Shown here: one piece after another, positions 11,900 through 23,699 of the stretch
Layout of the letters: each line of letters begins with the position of its first letter
Position numbering within the stretch: the first letter of the stretch is position 1
Source of the DNA: Tamarix chinensis
Lineage: Eukaryota; Streptophyta; Magnoliopsida; Caryophyllales; Tamaricaceae
Direction: 5' to 3'
DNA: 64,000 nucleotides
Assembly (NCBI GenBank): GCA_030549775.1
Contig: CM060177.1
Coordinates: 34,936,514-35,000,513 of the forward strand
Notes under the pieces: generated by a model
What the model was told of the DNA's origin: nothing
The model's database searches: none
Seen by the model: the letters and a program-made list of their open reading frames with translations, nothing else
Program-made: the position numbers and the translations under genes

Positions 11900-12890
11900 T
11901 CATTAGTGGTTCTCATTTCAACCTAAGGAATAGTCATTCCACCTAAATTCACTATAGTTTTCTACATGAGGATTAGTTTGTTTTGACATTTTTGTACATC
12001 ACTTTTTAGTAATATTTCAGCACTGTAGTAATATTTGCTTTTGTTGACACTTTCCACAATCTCATGTCACCCTTTTGGCTATGTCATAAATGAGATGATA
12101 TTTTATGAGTATATACTTGGCTTGATGATGAGATATTGGTTCCTTTGAAAGTGAAATAACTTATTTATTGTCACAACAAAGGTCCAGTAGATGGGAAATA
12201 CTTGGGATTACTCCTTGTAGGATAGTGAAATTTCTAATCCATACACCTTACTTTGCTACTTAAGAAGTAGCATTGTACTCAACTTCAGTTGTAAAATCAT
12301 TAATTGTGTCTTGCTTGGAGCTCTTTTAGCTCATATCTCCAACATTATAGCAATATACACATCCTCACTATGAAAAAAATAATAATGTTTTTTAGTTTAG
12401 AAGCTAGCATCAGTGTATCCATTTATAAGAAGTTATTCTTCACCTCATTAAACAAAGAATTAATCTTTTGTTCTTCTCAAGTACTTCAGAGTTCTTATTT
12501 ATAGTTCATCGACATTCACTTCAAAATTTTGTTAATAGTTCATTGACTTTCACTTGGATAAGACTAGTATCTATTTATCATGCTCAAAGAATATGTAAGT
12601 TTAGGATGAATATACAACTTGACATAAATAATAGATCAAATGGCTGACACACATGGGATTGTATTCATGTCATATAACTCATCTTTTGTTGGTAGGCACG
12701 GATTCTTGCTATGATTTATGCCATATGACCTGGAAGGAAACCTCTTTTGAAGTCTTGTATGTAAAATCTATTGAGAGCCTTTTTAATATTATCACTTTGA
12801 CGTGGTTATATCAATCTCCTTGATCTATCTCTATAAATCTTAATTCTTATATGTATTTTATTGAGAAATTGACACAATTCTTCAATGGTG
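11900..12890 (-). pseudogene. Ty1/copia RT C-terminus and RNase H remnant
   Basis: Read on the minus strand, the sequence gives FYIQDFKRGFLP (the RT-RNase H linker typical of copia), GYTDASF, then SSKQDTINDFTTEVEYNATS with GVWIRNFTILQGVIPSI, the RNase H core with its E-Y catalytic context. Frameshifts and stops are frequent. The 5' half of pol and the LTRs were not found, so this is an old truncated copy. Confidence 0.65.
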
Positions 12891-13614
12891 GGTGAAGATT
12901 AGTGTGAATATAGGTAGAAGTGGATCGCTTAGCTATCTAATTGGAAATAATATTAGGAAGATTCAAGCAAAAACTTAAAAAGAATTCAAGAAGATTCAAA
13001 AAAATCCAAAATATTTTCAATCTAAAATTACTCCAAGTAGTCTTACAAAGGGTATTCAATTATAAAGAGAATTAACCAAGTGAATTACTTGTGTTATATT
13101 TCAATATTAATTATCTAACAACATGCCAAAATGTGTCTAAATTCCATGCCTTATATAGGATTTTGGACATTGCTAACTAGCACACTAATTTAGCCACATG
13201 ACACATAAATGGATAACTAGTACATAACTAATATTATATTAAATATATATTCTATATAATGCATGACTCAATAATTACTATTGCAAATAAAGTAAGTTAA
13301 GTAGTACATGAAAATAATTAATAAGAATCCTAATAAAAAAATGATGTTGACTTCAAAGGTTGACTAAGTTTTCTTGACTTAACTTTCATGCACAATAACT
13401 TCCTTTGTAATAGCTTGTAATATGTAAATAATCTTAATTATCTTAACTTCTTAAATGAATTGATCTTTTTCTTGCAAATATTTACATATATGCAAGAATG
13501 ACCTAAAGTAATATCATAAAAGTTAGTCAAAGTATTATTATTAAAAATAAACATTTTGATCAGTTCCATAATCAAGTATGCTAAATCATCATTTTGAGGA
13601 TCATCTATAGATTC
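12891..13614. other. Probable 3' region of the minus-strand gypsy remnant
   Basis: AT-rich with no frame. It lies where the 3' LTR of the adjacent minus-strand gypsy remnant would be expected, but I could not find its ends or a second copy. Confidence 0.3.
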
Positions 13615-14960
13615 TCATGCATCATTCTCCCCAAATTGAGAAGAAATTGTCCTCAAATTGACATCTCTAAAATAAGGAGACAAATCATCCATATTAAATG
13701 TCTTTGAAACACCGCCATATGGTTCATATAGTTTAAGTTTGTAAGCATTTTCTCCACATTTTCTAAGGATTTTAAATGGTCCATATGCTCTTAACATTAT
13801 TTTATGTTTCCTTAGATTTGGAAATATTTCTTTCTGAAATGTAACTATGCTGAATCACTAGGAGAAAACACTTGTTGACTACGATGTTTATTGTCTTATT
13901 TTTGATATTTTTCATTGGCTCGTTCCATGTTACCCTTTATTTGTTGATAAAGATTTTATGACTACTCAAATCATTCCTTAGCATCATAATTTTTAAGTTC
14001 ATCTCTCCTTAAGGGTATCATATCAACTGGTATATAAGGATTCACCCCATGCACAATTTCAAATGGGCTCGAATGTGTAGTATTTGAAGGACTTCAATTA
14101 TAAGCAAACTCTACATGGGATAACTTAACATCACAATCGCTAGTACTTTTACTTTCCAATCCTCTTAAAAAAGTTCTAATAATGTAGTTTGTAACTTCAA
14201 TTTGTCCATCAGTAGGTGGATGATTTGTAGTACTGAATAATAACTTTGTGCCTAACATGTGCCACTATGTTTTCCAAAAATAACTAAGAAACTTGACATC
14301 CCTATCTAAAAGAATAACTTTAGGTATGCCATAAAGTATCACAATTTCCTTTAAATACAAATCAGAAACATGTGTAGCATCATCAGTCCTATTTTAGGGA
14401 ATAAAATGAGCCATTTTAGAAAATCTATCTACCAAGACAATAATAGAACTTACCTCTGTGTGTTCTAGGAAACACTAAGGTAAAATCCATACTAACTCCT
14501 TTCCATGGTTGACTAGGCATAGGTAATGGTATATATAAACCTTTGTAAAATAAACTTTTAACTTTTTTTTACAAGTAACACATTTGTTTATTATAATTTG
14601 AACACCTTTTATCATGCGTGGCCTAGAGAAATTTTATTTTAATATTTCTAAGGTTTTTTGAGTACTAATATGGTCTGCAATAGCTCCTTCATGTACCTCT
14701 TTTATAAGTAAATTCCTTATACTTAATCTTGATATACAAAGTCTATTAAGTTTAAATAAAATTCCATTTTGTAGTGTTTAATTAACACAGTTTCCATTTT
14801 CTTGACATGACTGATATTATTCATGAACATCGTCATTATTAGGATACATTTCTTTTTAACATTTAAAATCCTAACAATTTCGCATTTAACATGATAAGTA
14901 AGACAGACCTTCTAGAAAGAACATCAGCTACTATTTATACCTTTATATTAAATAGATAAG
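13615..14960 (-). pseudogene. Ty3/gypsy RNase H end and integrase remnant
   Basis: Read from high to low coordinates, the minus strand shows VADVLSRRSVLL (end of RNase H), LSIRNLLIKEVHEGA (integrase zinc-finger region), [27 protein letters not shown] (first catalytic Asp context), SPFEIVHGVNPYIPVD, and the integrase C-terminus in the open frame 13615-13797 (GPFKILRKCGENAYKL, FNMDDLSPYF). Stops and shifts separate these blocks. Gag, protease and RT are absent. The end of the frame resembles the intact gypsy at 58-62.7 kb, but the two are clearly diverged. Confidence 0.8.
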
Positions 14961-15317
14961 TCCTATTAAGGGTATTTTGGTCCTATTAGGTCAAAATTTT
15001 ATTTTTTCTTTTACTGTTATCTCAGTTACCTCTGAAATCGAACGTTAATAAAAACGAGGCTAGTCGAGGTGAATAGAAGTAAAATATTAATCCCGATTCA
15101 CTCAAGTAGAATATTAAAACTGATATCCAAATGGGATAAATCAATTGATTCACGTCCGTTAACTTCATTTTCCCCCAATCCAAACACACTATAAAGATAT
15201 CAGATTTGAGGTATAGAGATAAGAAATATATGTATATATATACATATATTATTGCTTTAATTATTCCAAGCGTCGTTTAGAAACATGCAATTCTTTCTCG
15301 TTGATCTCCTCTTGTAG
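14961..15317. other. Upstream flank or intron of the pectin methylesterase pseudogene
   Basis: AT-rich, with a short TATATA tract at 15225-15250. It ends in a pyrimidine run plus TTGTAG (15306-15317), a plausible splice acceptor for the first visible exon. No earlier pectin methylesterase exon is recognised. Confidence 0.4.
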
Positions 15318-15798
15318 AGCACATACGGCCACATATCAGCTGCAATGACCATTTGGGGTGATAAATCATAGTTTTATAACTGTCATTTCTATGGGTTTCA
15401 TGACACCATTTTTGATGCAGCTGGTCGCCATTACTTATGTTCTTGCCGTATCGAAGGCACAATTGACTTCATCTGGGGTCGCGGGCAATCTGTTTACAAA
15501 GTATGTCGCTCTGGCTGCTCTGTAGGTAACGAGTAATCACAAATCAACCATGGATGTTACTGATTGATTCAAATTTTATAATTTATTTTGCTATTGCTTG
15601 TAAAGCAAGGTGTTTTGAATGTTTGCAGAGACAGAGTTATCACCGCACAAGGCCGTGAATCAGTTGTGTTCTTTCGAAGTTCTGTCATTGGAAACGGAAG
15701 AGCTCACCTCGGCGGAGGTTACCGTCCGTATGCAAAAGTCGTATAGGAGACAACGTAATCCCCGAGGGATGGGTTGCTTGGCACGCTCAAGGTCACGA
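15318..15798 (+). pseudogene. Pectin methylesterase (pectinesterase), two exons, decayed
   Basis: Plant PMEs (CE8, PF01095) de-esterify cell-wall homogalacturonan on a beta-helix. Exon one (about 15318-15528) reads SAAMTIWGDKS, then an in-frame [24 protein letters not shown], and [17 protein letters not shown]. Exon two (about 15629-15798) reads RVITAQGRES, IGNGRAHLGGGYRPYAKVV, then after a frameshift IGDNVIPEGWVAWHAQGHE. Family signatures are altered: QDTL is HDTI, DFIFG is DFIWG, and LGRPW is LGGGY, which removes the substrate-site Arg and Trp. The N-terminal GxYxE region is not found. Exon two ends in a consensus donor GTAAGT at 15799 and continues at 36940. It is a dead fragment, although splice sites are preserved. 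Confidence 0.85.
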
Positions 15799-15979
15799 GT
15801 AAGTTAAAAATTAAATCCTCTAGCTAAATGAAACTATTTATATAGAAAACCGCATGTTATATATCATAAAATTAAAGGATCAAAATCGCATGCTCTAAAT
15901 AATCTAATGGTTTTGTAATTTATTATATTATCTCCCCATCATCTTTTGTAATAAAACAGAAGGATAGTTTTTAATCCAA

Positions 15980-16224
15980 GTGTTCGTTTGGTAGGGGTTA
16001 ATAAGCGTGAAAAAGTTATTCTCATATTTTATATATCATGTATAATCTATTTAAAATTAAATATATTTATTTTAATAAATATTTATTTTAGATCTTAATT
16101 TGATATAAAATGGATATTTTATTAAAAATATATTTGTTATTATTAAATATTTAATATAAAAGACAAAAAACATGAACTTGTAAAATTTTTTCTACTCCTA
16201 TTACCCCCTATACCAAAGAAGCCC
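15980..16224. mobile_element. MITE-like element of about 245 bp
   Basis: Imperfect terminal inverted repeats: left GTGTTCGTTTGGTAGGGGTTAAT, broken by mismatches, against the complement of right ATTACCCCCTATACCAAAGAA plus GCCC. The interior is AT-rich with no frame. GGGC.TGTTTGGT-like ends are common in PIF/Harbinger- or hAT-derived MITEs. A clean TSD was not found, so the superfamily is open. Confidence 0.5.
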
Positions 16225-17109
16225 TAAATATTATTCATTTCTAGCTAATCATAACATAGAAAACCAGGCAACTTATAACTCTTAAAGATCATTTATTGGA
16301 TTTTTGCGGATATTATCATTGTTATGAAATATATGTCTAACATACTTATGTCATGGAAAATAAAAATAATTGCATTGTTCCTTTATTCAAGAGATACTTC
16401 TCTTCTGAATAATGTACATCTAATGTCCAAGACTATCATTCTTTCTGGTCTTAGTGTAAGGGAAGGATAAAGCAAATTAACTCTAGATGATTAAACCCCA
16501 CATTATGCTTATGTGCTAGGAACATATTACAAGAACTCAAATTTGCTTGAGTAATCACTACTTGGTGATCAACAAAGGATTCATGCAACTCAGGAGGACA
16601 TATGATTTGAAATTGGCTAACTATAGTACTATTATTTAAGATTGTAAATTTTTATTTTCCAAAAAACTATATTTCTACTAAAACACAATAAGTGAAACGC
16701 CCCGAAAATTCCTAATTTTATAAATTATATTTAAATGAGGTTTTATTAGAAAAATTATTTAAATAAATTATTTTTAATAAAATAAAAGGATTATTAATTA
16801 GGACAAATCAAGAAGAAATTTATAAGTATTTTTATTAGAAGAGAATTTGGGTATTTTAGCTAATTAAAAATTTTATTTTAAAAATAATTAAATAAATTAT
16901 TTTATTTAAAATAAGAAGGAGAAAATGGTTTCAAATTAATCTTAATTTTATAAATAATTTAATTGGAGAAAATTAGGGTGTTTTGCTAATTAAAAAGGAA
17001 ATTATGGAAAATCTTTTAAAAATCTTAATTTAGACAAAAAAGGGATTTAAATATTATTTTATTCAAATATTATTATTTTTAAATATCCCAAATATTTTAA
17101 TTAATTTAA

Positions 17110-18380
17110 ATACCCAACATAATTATTTCTTTCTTTTCCTTTTTCCTTTTCTTTCATTTTTCTTTCTTTTTCTTCTTCTTTTCTTTTTCTTTTTCTTCTT
17201 CACCTCGAACTGGGCCAGCTCGCGGCCCAGTCTTCCTCTTCTTCTTCCTTCTTCAGCCCAGCCGCGCCGCGCACCCTTCGTCCCCCTCGAAGCGCCGCGT
17301 TTCTTCTTTTCTCCACTCAACACGCGTCGTTTTGTTTAATGAATTTTCCCCGTCGCGCCCGGTTCGCCCGGCTCCCTTTCTTTTCTCTCCTTTTCCTGGC
17401 CGACCGGTCCAGCCGCCTGCCTTTCTTCTTCCCCAGTCTTCGCACCAGCCCGACGCCACCGACCTGCAACAATGTTGCCGGCGCCTGGTTTTTCGCCGGT
17501 GATCTAGCCCATTTTGACCGGCCGATCTACTCCCTTTCTCTTCCCCTTGATTCGACGACTGCATAAACCCAATCAACTCCCCTTTTCGTGTGATTTTTCC
17601 TTTCTCTCTCCTGAGCATTCCCCTACCTGAATTTTGACTCCCTCCGGCCGACCTCGCCACCGACGACCGGAAACCTACCTTCCCTAACTACTACCCGGCC
17701 CACAGAACCCTAGACTCCCTTCTAAAGCCTATAAATATCCCACATAATAACCTGTATCGAGAATTTTGTTTTCATAACCCAGAATCCCAACCTTGCCACC
17801 GCCTACCCTTTAGACGTCTCTTCCGCCGCCTCCGGCCAACTTCGCCGCCCGTTCTAGCCACCCGTGTCATCCTTGCACCGCCCTATATCTAACCAAATCT
17901 ATCTCGCCCTTCAATTCTTCCTGCACAAGCTGCCCCAGCTGTGCAAAGTTCTTTTCCCAATCAACCCCGTTTTCTGCCTCCGCCACCTTGACGCCGCCAT
18001 TAGCCACCTCCTCCGCCTCTAAGGTCGCTTCTTTCACCTCCCAAACTGTGCGGCAGACCCGGACCTACCTTCCCCTACCTTTATTTTCCTCTTCCTCCCT
18101 CTCCTCCTCTCTCTTTCTTCTTCTCCTCCATTCGGCCACCTCCGCTGCCACCGTGCGCCGCCACCTTTGGCTGTGCCGCCACCTTCATTTCATTCCTCTC
18201 CTTATGGGCAACTCAAAACAGCCCAACTTCCACCACCATTCTCCCTATCTTATTACCAGCATGCAACTTTTCCCTTTTTCCTCTCTTTTTTCGGCCACCG
18301 CCTCCGCCGCCGTGTGCCACCGCCGGTGCCGCCTATCCCCACCAACCTATGGTTGAACCCCATACCCTCTCAACTATTTT
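17110..18380 (+). repeat. Pyrimidine-rich, GC-rich block within the solo LTR
   Basis: A 60-bp TTTC/TTCTT run (17130-17200) leads into about 1.1 kb of CT-rich, CCGCC-rich sequence with overlapping frames on both strands. Composition contrasts sharply with the surrounding AT-rich LTR. The mirror-image purine block at 55.08-56.28 kb in the reverse-oriented LTR shows it is a property of the family. It is probably 5' UTR/R-region sequence, not a gene. Confidence 0.6.
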
Positions 18381-19369
18381 TCCTATTTTTATAACCCTTA
18401 AATTATTTTATTTCAATTATTTGCATATAAATACTATAATTATTATTTTTGATATTTATATTTTAAATATGCATTATTATTATTATTAGTAGTATTAATG
18501 TTTTTATTATTATTTATGTTGAGGGAAGAAGCCTATTTTATTTTAATTCGATTTTATTATTATTCTTCTTATTATTTCTATATTTACTATTATTAATATT
18601 AAAATGTTATAAGTATAATAATTATTATTATTTCCTCTTTCGAATTTACATTATTCTTATTCCATTATTATTAATAAAAATATTTTAACATTAGTGTTGT
18701 TAAATTTGGTTATTTAATTTACAAATAATATTAATAAATATGTTACTATTATTATTATTATTATTATTTCTAAATTTGGTTATTTAATTTACAAATAATA
18801 TTTTTAGTATTATTTTGGTAAAGGGGTCTGAAGCCCTTATTTTACTTTATTCTTGATTAATGCCTTTTGATTATTATTTCTACTATTTTTATTATTCTTA
18901 TTAATATTAATATTGATATCATTTTGGTAATTTTGTTATTATTATTTTTTTCAAAAAAAAACTAGTCTTATATTAAGTTAGTTTTTAATATTATTTTGAT
19001 AGAAGAGAGTCTAATTTTAGCTTTTCTCTCATAATAGGTAAAACCAGTCAAAACCCTAAGGAGGTGTAGGAGCGTGCTCCAAGACCGGTGTCGTTTTAGG
19101 TAAGGGGTGCTAAGGCCGTTTGTGTGCTTATATGCATTATGTGTTTACATGCTATGTATCCTATGTTATTATTATTAATTATTTCGTATGTGGTATGACA
19201 TAGAGTTGAAGTATGTTTTTATATGGCATGTGTACCATGTGTATGTGATGATATGTAATGGGACCTTGTAAGACATGCATGAGAGGGTGTCGATGTGGTT
19301 TGTGTGGGAGAAAGGCTGAAAAATGAGGATGGAGAAAGAAGTTGACTAAGGGAAGTGAGTTGACCTAAT

Positions 19370-19900
19370 TTTATGGTTTTATAGGGAATAATCTAATGTA
19401 TGGTTTTATGTGGAAGAGTATAATTTATGGTTTTATGCGGAGAATATAATTTATGATGTTATTTGGGAGAATCTAAATTATGATGTTATTTGGGAGAATC
19501 TAATTTATGATGTTATTTGGGAGAATGTAATTTATGATATTATATGGAGAATCTAATTTATGATTTGTTTGGGGGAATCCAATTTAAGGTTTTTCTTGGG
19601 AGATTCTAATTTATGATTTTATGTGGGAGAATCTAACTTATGGTCTTGTATGGGAAAATCTAATTTGTGGTTATGAATGGGAGAATCTAATCAATTGTAT
19701 GGTAAGGATGAATCTTCGGTTTATGTGATTTAAATCTAGGGTTTGGTAAGGATGAATATTTGGTTTGGTATGGACGGATCTTTGGGTTTTATATGGTTCG
19801 AATTTAAGGTTTGGTATGGGTGAATCTTTGGTTTTGGTTGGATTGAATTTAGGGTTTTGTATGACGGAATCTAGGGTTGCATGGCGTTGGACTTTGCATG
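19370..19900 (+). repeat. Short imperfect tandem repeats in the solo LTR
   Basis: A unit of roughly 30 bp of the form GGGAGAATCTAATTTATGATTTTATGT is repeated about ten times with drift, followed by GGTTTGGTATGGATGAATCTTT-like units. It looks like slippage-generated repetition, non-coding. Confidence 0.65.
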
Positions 19901-20489
19901 GTGGTATTAGAGTTTGCATGGTATTATTAATGGTTGTAATGTGATATTAATGGTTATATGGTGGTATTAAGATTTACATGGTGGAGTTAAGTTTTGCATG
20001 GGAGGTGTAAAGTTTGCATGCGAGTGAAATTTATGTGTGGAAAGTTGATTTGGGATATGAAGAAGGTAATATAAGTGTTGTTTGGGTGTATGAACACTTT
20101 GGGTGAAAAATAGTACTTAGGATATTATAAGGGCATGGAGGAGATTGAATTAGGGTTCAGAGTGATTAACTATGGGGTTGTTGTGATTAACTAGGGTTGG
20201 AGTGGATAATTATGATTTGTTGTGGTTAATTAAGGTTTGGAATGGCTAATTATGGTTGTTATGGTTAAATAGGGTTTGGAGTGGTTAATTATGGTTTGTG
20301 GTGGTTGATTAGGGTTTGGTGTGGTTGCTTAAGGTTTTTGTGTTATCATGTGTATGTAGTGATTAAAGTGTAATTATGATGGTGGAATTTTATGATTTGT
20401 GATGTGTGATGATTCATGCATGTCCACGGTGAAAGCCTTTGAATAAGATACTTAAGACACTAATCATTTAAAGTGGAAGATTATTGAGC

Positions 20490-20840
20490 CGGGTTCATAC
20501 CGATCCACCGGTCAGAAATAGTGGTTAGGACATGATGTCCTATGTGTAACCGATCCACCAGTAATAATAGTGGTCAGGCTTTGTACATGTGCTTTTTCGG
20601 CCCACCGACAATAATAGTGGGGTGACTCGAGCTCAATAAAAACAAACCAGAGTTACAAACGCTTAAAAGATACTAATTACTTACAGTGGAACACCATGTG
20701 AGCAGGAACTAGACCGATCCACCGGTCAGGAATAGTGGTGTGGACTTTGTCCCGCAAGTGACCGATCCACCGGCGAATAATAGTGGTGTGGACTTTGTCC
20801 CGCAAGTGACCGGACCACTGGCAATAATAGTGGGGTGTTC
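20490..20840 (+). repeat. Dispersed tandem units ACCGATCCACCGG...AATAGTGG
   Basis: At least six units combine ACCGATCCACCGG (or CGGCCCACCG) with AATAATAGTGG. Two of them also share GTGTGGACTTTGTCCCGCAAGT. The same unit recurs in reverse orientation at about 53420-53700 (CCACTATTCTCACCAGTGGATC), so it is a hallmark of this LTR family. Confidence 0.75.
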
Positions 20841-21539
20841 TTGTACTTACATATATTTGATAAAAGGTATGGTGTGAATGAGTTATGGCAGAGATTAATT
20901 AAGTAATTAATCCGGACTATAATCGGGCCTTTGTACTTTTACTTGAATTGTTCATATGCCTTTATGTTGTTATGTTGGATTATTCCCTTTTATTATTCTG
21001 CATGGATTATATGCTTATGTGTTGGCCTTAGTGTTCAGTTACCTTACTTAGTACGTAGCGTACTGATCACCCCTTTCATGGGTGCTGCTCATTCCCACGA
21101 GTAGTATGCCCTTCTGACTTTATGCAGGTGGGCGAGACATCAGTCGGGGCTGTGTGTTGAGCTTGTTTTGGCTCAAAGTTTGAGAGAGTTGTGGCCGTAT
21201 TTCAGTCTTTATGCAATTTTATTTCCTGCTATTATTTCTTTTGTATTGGAGTATTTATCCTCTTTGATTTCGCACTCTGATTTCTACTTTGTTATGTTTA
21301 TAAGCGTTTATGTGTATTATGATTTTAAGGTATGATCTTTCGAGTTCTTTTATGGACTGTTGGTTTGAATTTAATGTAAATCTTTTCTTTAGCCTTAGCA
21401 CTTGGTACTGGAACGGTCGGAGAGAACCGGTCTGGTACTAAGTGTGGCGGTAACATTCCCAAAATTCACAGGTTTTAAGTGTTTATATTTTAATTGCTTC
21501 CTCTAAAAAAAGTAGTGAATTTTGGGGTGTTACAATAAG

Positions 21540-23025
21540 AGTTCGACTAAAGCTCTATTCTTACGTTCAACAAACTCAAAGTAATTTTTCTGCATTTTCC
21601 TTAAATAATATTTACCTTATAATTTACCAAGAGACATCACCTTATATATTAAGTAAAATATATTAACCAAATCATGTAAAATAATTTTTATTTACCCTAA
21701 AAACATAATCAATGACTTGAAGTCATGTACAAACATATTTTCATTGACTTAATATCATTTAAGAAAATAACATAAAATATTTGATAAAAAAAATAGATTA
21801 CACATAACTAGATTTTTTATCTATGAAATATTATAATTCATAATATTTTATCAAAATACAAATAAGATTACTTAAGTAAATATTAAGAGGATAATACCAA
21901 ATAAAATGATAAATGATCTTTCAAATTAAAAATAAAATCTCCAAAATAATAATAATTCATCAATCAAAATATTGTCTAACATTTTATAACACACTTGTTC
22001 AATGAAGGAACTCGGTAAAAACTTATAGTGAGGTCCACAAAATCATTCTTAAAACTTTGTAATGATTTTAACATAAATTTTTTAGAAATGCCTTAGATTG
22101 AGACATAATTCTACGAAATATTTCAAACTTCTTGATCTTCATGCATGCTTCTATTATTTCTTTAATTCCTCGATTTTGTTCATCGAGCATCTTCAAGTCT
22201 ACTCAACGTAAGAACATGAAGTATAGATAGAAAAAAAAAATTCTAAGAATTGAAACATGCACTCATCAAATGCCCCTTCTTATGATGGAATACAAATGCG
22301 CAATGTTTAATACAAGTAAAGACATGTACATGTTCTCCAAACATAATTACAAAACCTTTAACTAATAGACACAATCATATAATGATCAATAACTCTTAAC
22401 AATCATATAAACATCAAAAGGTTTTGAGTCTCTTCAAATACCACTATTCTTAAAATAAAAAAAAATTAGCACATTCATGCATCACTATTTCAAAAAAGTA
22501 AATTAATCAACAAGCATAGTCTCATGTATGTATTGAATTATAGAATAGAAAAACATTCAAATATAATCATTATAACAAGGAAACAAACTAGAAATTTCAT
22601 TAGTAGGCTCCCCATCATACATTGAGTTCCCTTGGTAGTTTTCTTGTAATGAAGTAATGTAAGCATTTTCAGTATCTTCTAAGTTTGTGTCATCTTCATC
22701 CCTCTTTTTTCATCATTACAAAGATGAAAAATATTGAACCACTCATAAAAATGATAAATCATGATATTCAACCAAAAATAATAATAAAAGAATTAGATAA
22801 GCAATAAACATGATAGTCCAAATTTAAGTTCCGTAATGTTAATGATATGATGATGAATTTAAATGTACAAAAAAATTAATTAATATAAGAAGATAAAAAA
22901 AACCATGAGTCTCCCTTACAAAAAAATACACAAATATTACCATAGAGATAATAAAGACTACTAAGATTGGATTGGATAGGGTTTCACTGAGTTAGATTGG
23001 ATGCTAGGAAGATGAGGTAGGTAAG
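21540..23025. other. AT-rich intron remainder with two unassigned minus-strand frames
   Basis: Mostly AT-rich. Two short minus-strand frames look more protein-like than background: 22557-22706 (49 codons plus stop; NLEDTENAYITSLQENYQGN) and 22068-22196 (42 codons plus stop; IIEACMKIKKFEIFRRIMSQ), the latter preceded by a TTGAGTAG acceptor-like site. They could be consecutive exons of an unrecognised gene fragment or chance. Confidence 0.25.
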
Positions 23026-23030
23026 TCTAA

Positions 23031-23597
23031 TGTTAGGGTATCTGATTATGCAAATAATGTGGCTGTTAAGGTGCTTCCATTTGACAAGGTTTACCATCGA
23101 AGGACAAGGAAGAATTAAGTAATAGTATTTTAGAATAAGTTGCTGCCAGTTATTCTTAAGACAGATTATTAAGTGGTGTTTTTATGTTGTGTGTGTTGTT
23201 ATGTGTGCATTTATGCCACCTATTCGTGTGGGAAGATTATTAATTAGTGTTTTTATGTTATATGTGCATTTCTGCCACCTGTAGGTGGAAGTTTATTGTG
23301 TAAATAGTGTTGTCTTTGAATAATTCATAACTGCTGGGAATTAGGGAGATAGTTGAGCAGTTAGTTTCTATAAGATATATTATTTGCATTTTGCAAAGAA
23401 GAAAAATTATGGATAATTTTATGAAAAGTTCTTGAGTCTTTCAACACTTGGAGATCATTGGGTTCTCTCTTAATGAGCCCAAAACTTACATTTAAAAATA
23501 GGTTCTAAAGGAAGAAAATCTCGTAAATCTAGTGAAATACATCCAGACTTTACAGTTCAAGGTCCTATAACTAGATCCAGGGAGTCGGTTCATAACA
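23031..23597 (+). repeat. 5' LTR of Gypsy-1
   Basis: TGTTAGGG...CATAACA, 567 bp. It contains ...GTGAAATACATCCAGAC, the unoccupied version of the site that carries CACTA-C in the partner LTR. The primer-binding site follows three bases after its end. Confidence 0.93.
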
Positions 23598-23600
23598 TAT

Positions 23601-23612
23601 TGGTATTAGAGC
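23601..23612 (+). other. Primer-binding site, initiator tRNA-Met type (Gypsy-1)
   Basis: TGGTATTAGAGC differs by one base from TGGTATCAGAGC, the usual plant tRNA-iMet primer site, and lies directly behind the 5' LTR. Confidence 0.85.
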
Positions 23613-23699
23613 AGACGTTGTGGGAGACTTACGGTCATTTTAGTAGTAGTTTGAATCTTTCATTAAGATGTATGAGGAGAATCGTGCAAGAGATCGCAT

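Larger units (their letters stand above)
16693..21534 (+). mobile_element. Solo LTR of a large Ty3/gypsy-type element, 4842 bp
   Basis: Starts TGAAACGCCCCGAAAATTC and ends GAATTTTGGGGTGTTACA, the inverted complement with few mismatches. Both ends are flanked by the exact 5-bp duplication ATAAG (16688-16692 and 21535-21539). No gag-pol lies inside, and the block near 21050-21110 (GTACGTAGCGTACTGATCAC, TTTCATGGGTGCTGCTCATT) aligns with the other long LTRs at 47.9 and 52.6 kb. This is the structure expected when LTR-LTR recombination removes the internal region. Long LTRs with TGTAACxCCCC ends are typical of Tekay/Del-like chromoviruses in plants; that lineage is inference. Confidence 0.88.

Noticed and set aside
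15277..15462. Minus-strand 61-codon frame
   Set aside because: Antisense to the pectin methylesterase exon, whose signatures are clear on the plus strand.
17123..18394. Several overlapping frames on both strands, up to 135 codons
   Set aside because: They lie in a CT-rich, GC-rich part of a solo LTR, are low-complexity, and recur as mirrored composition in another LTR.
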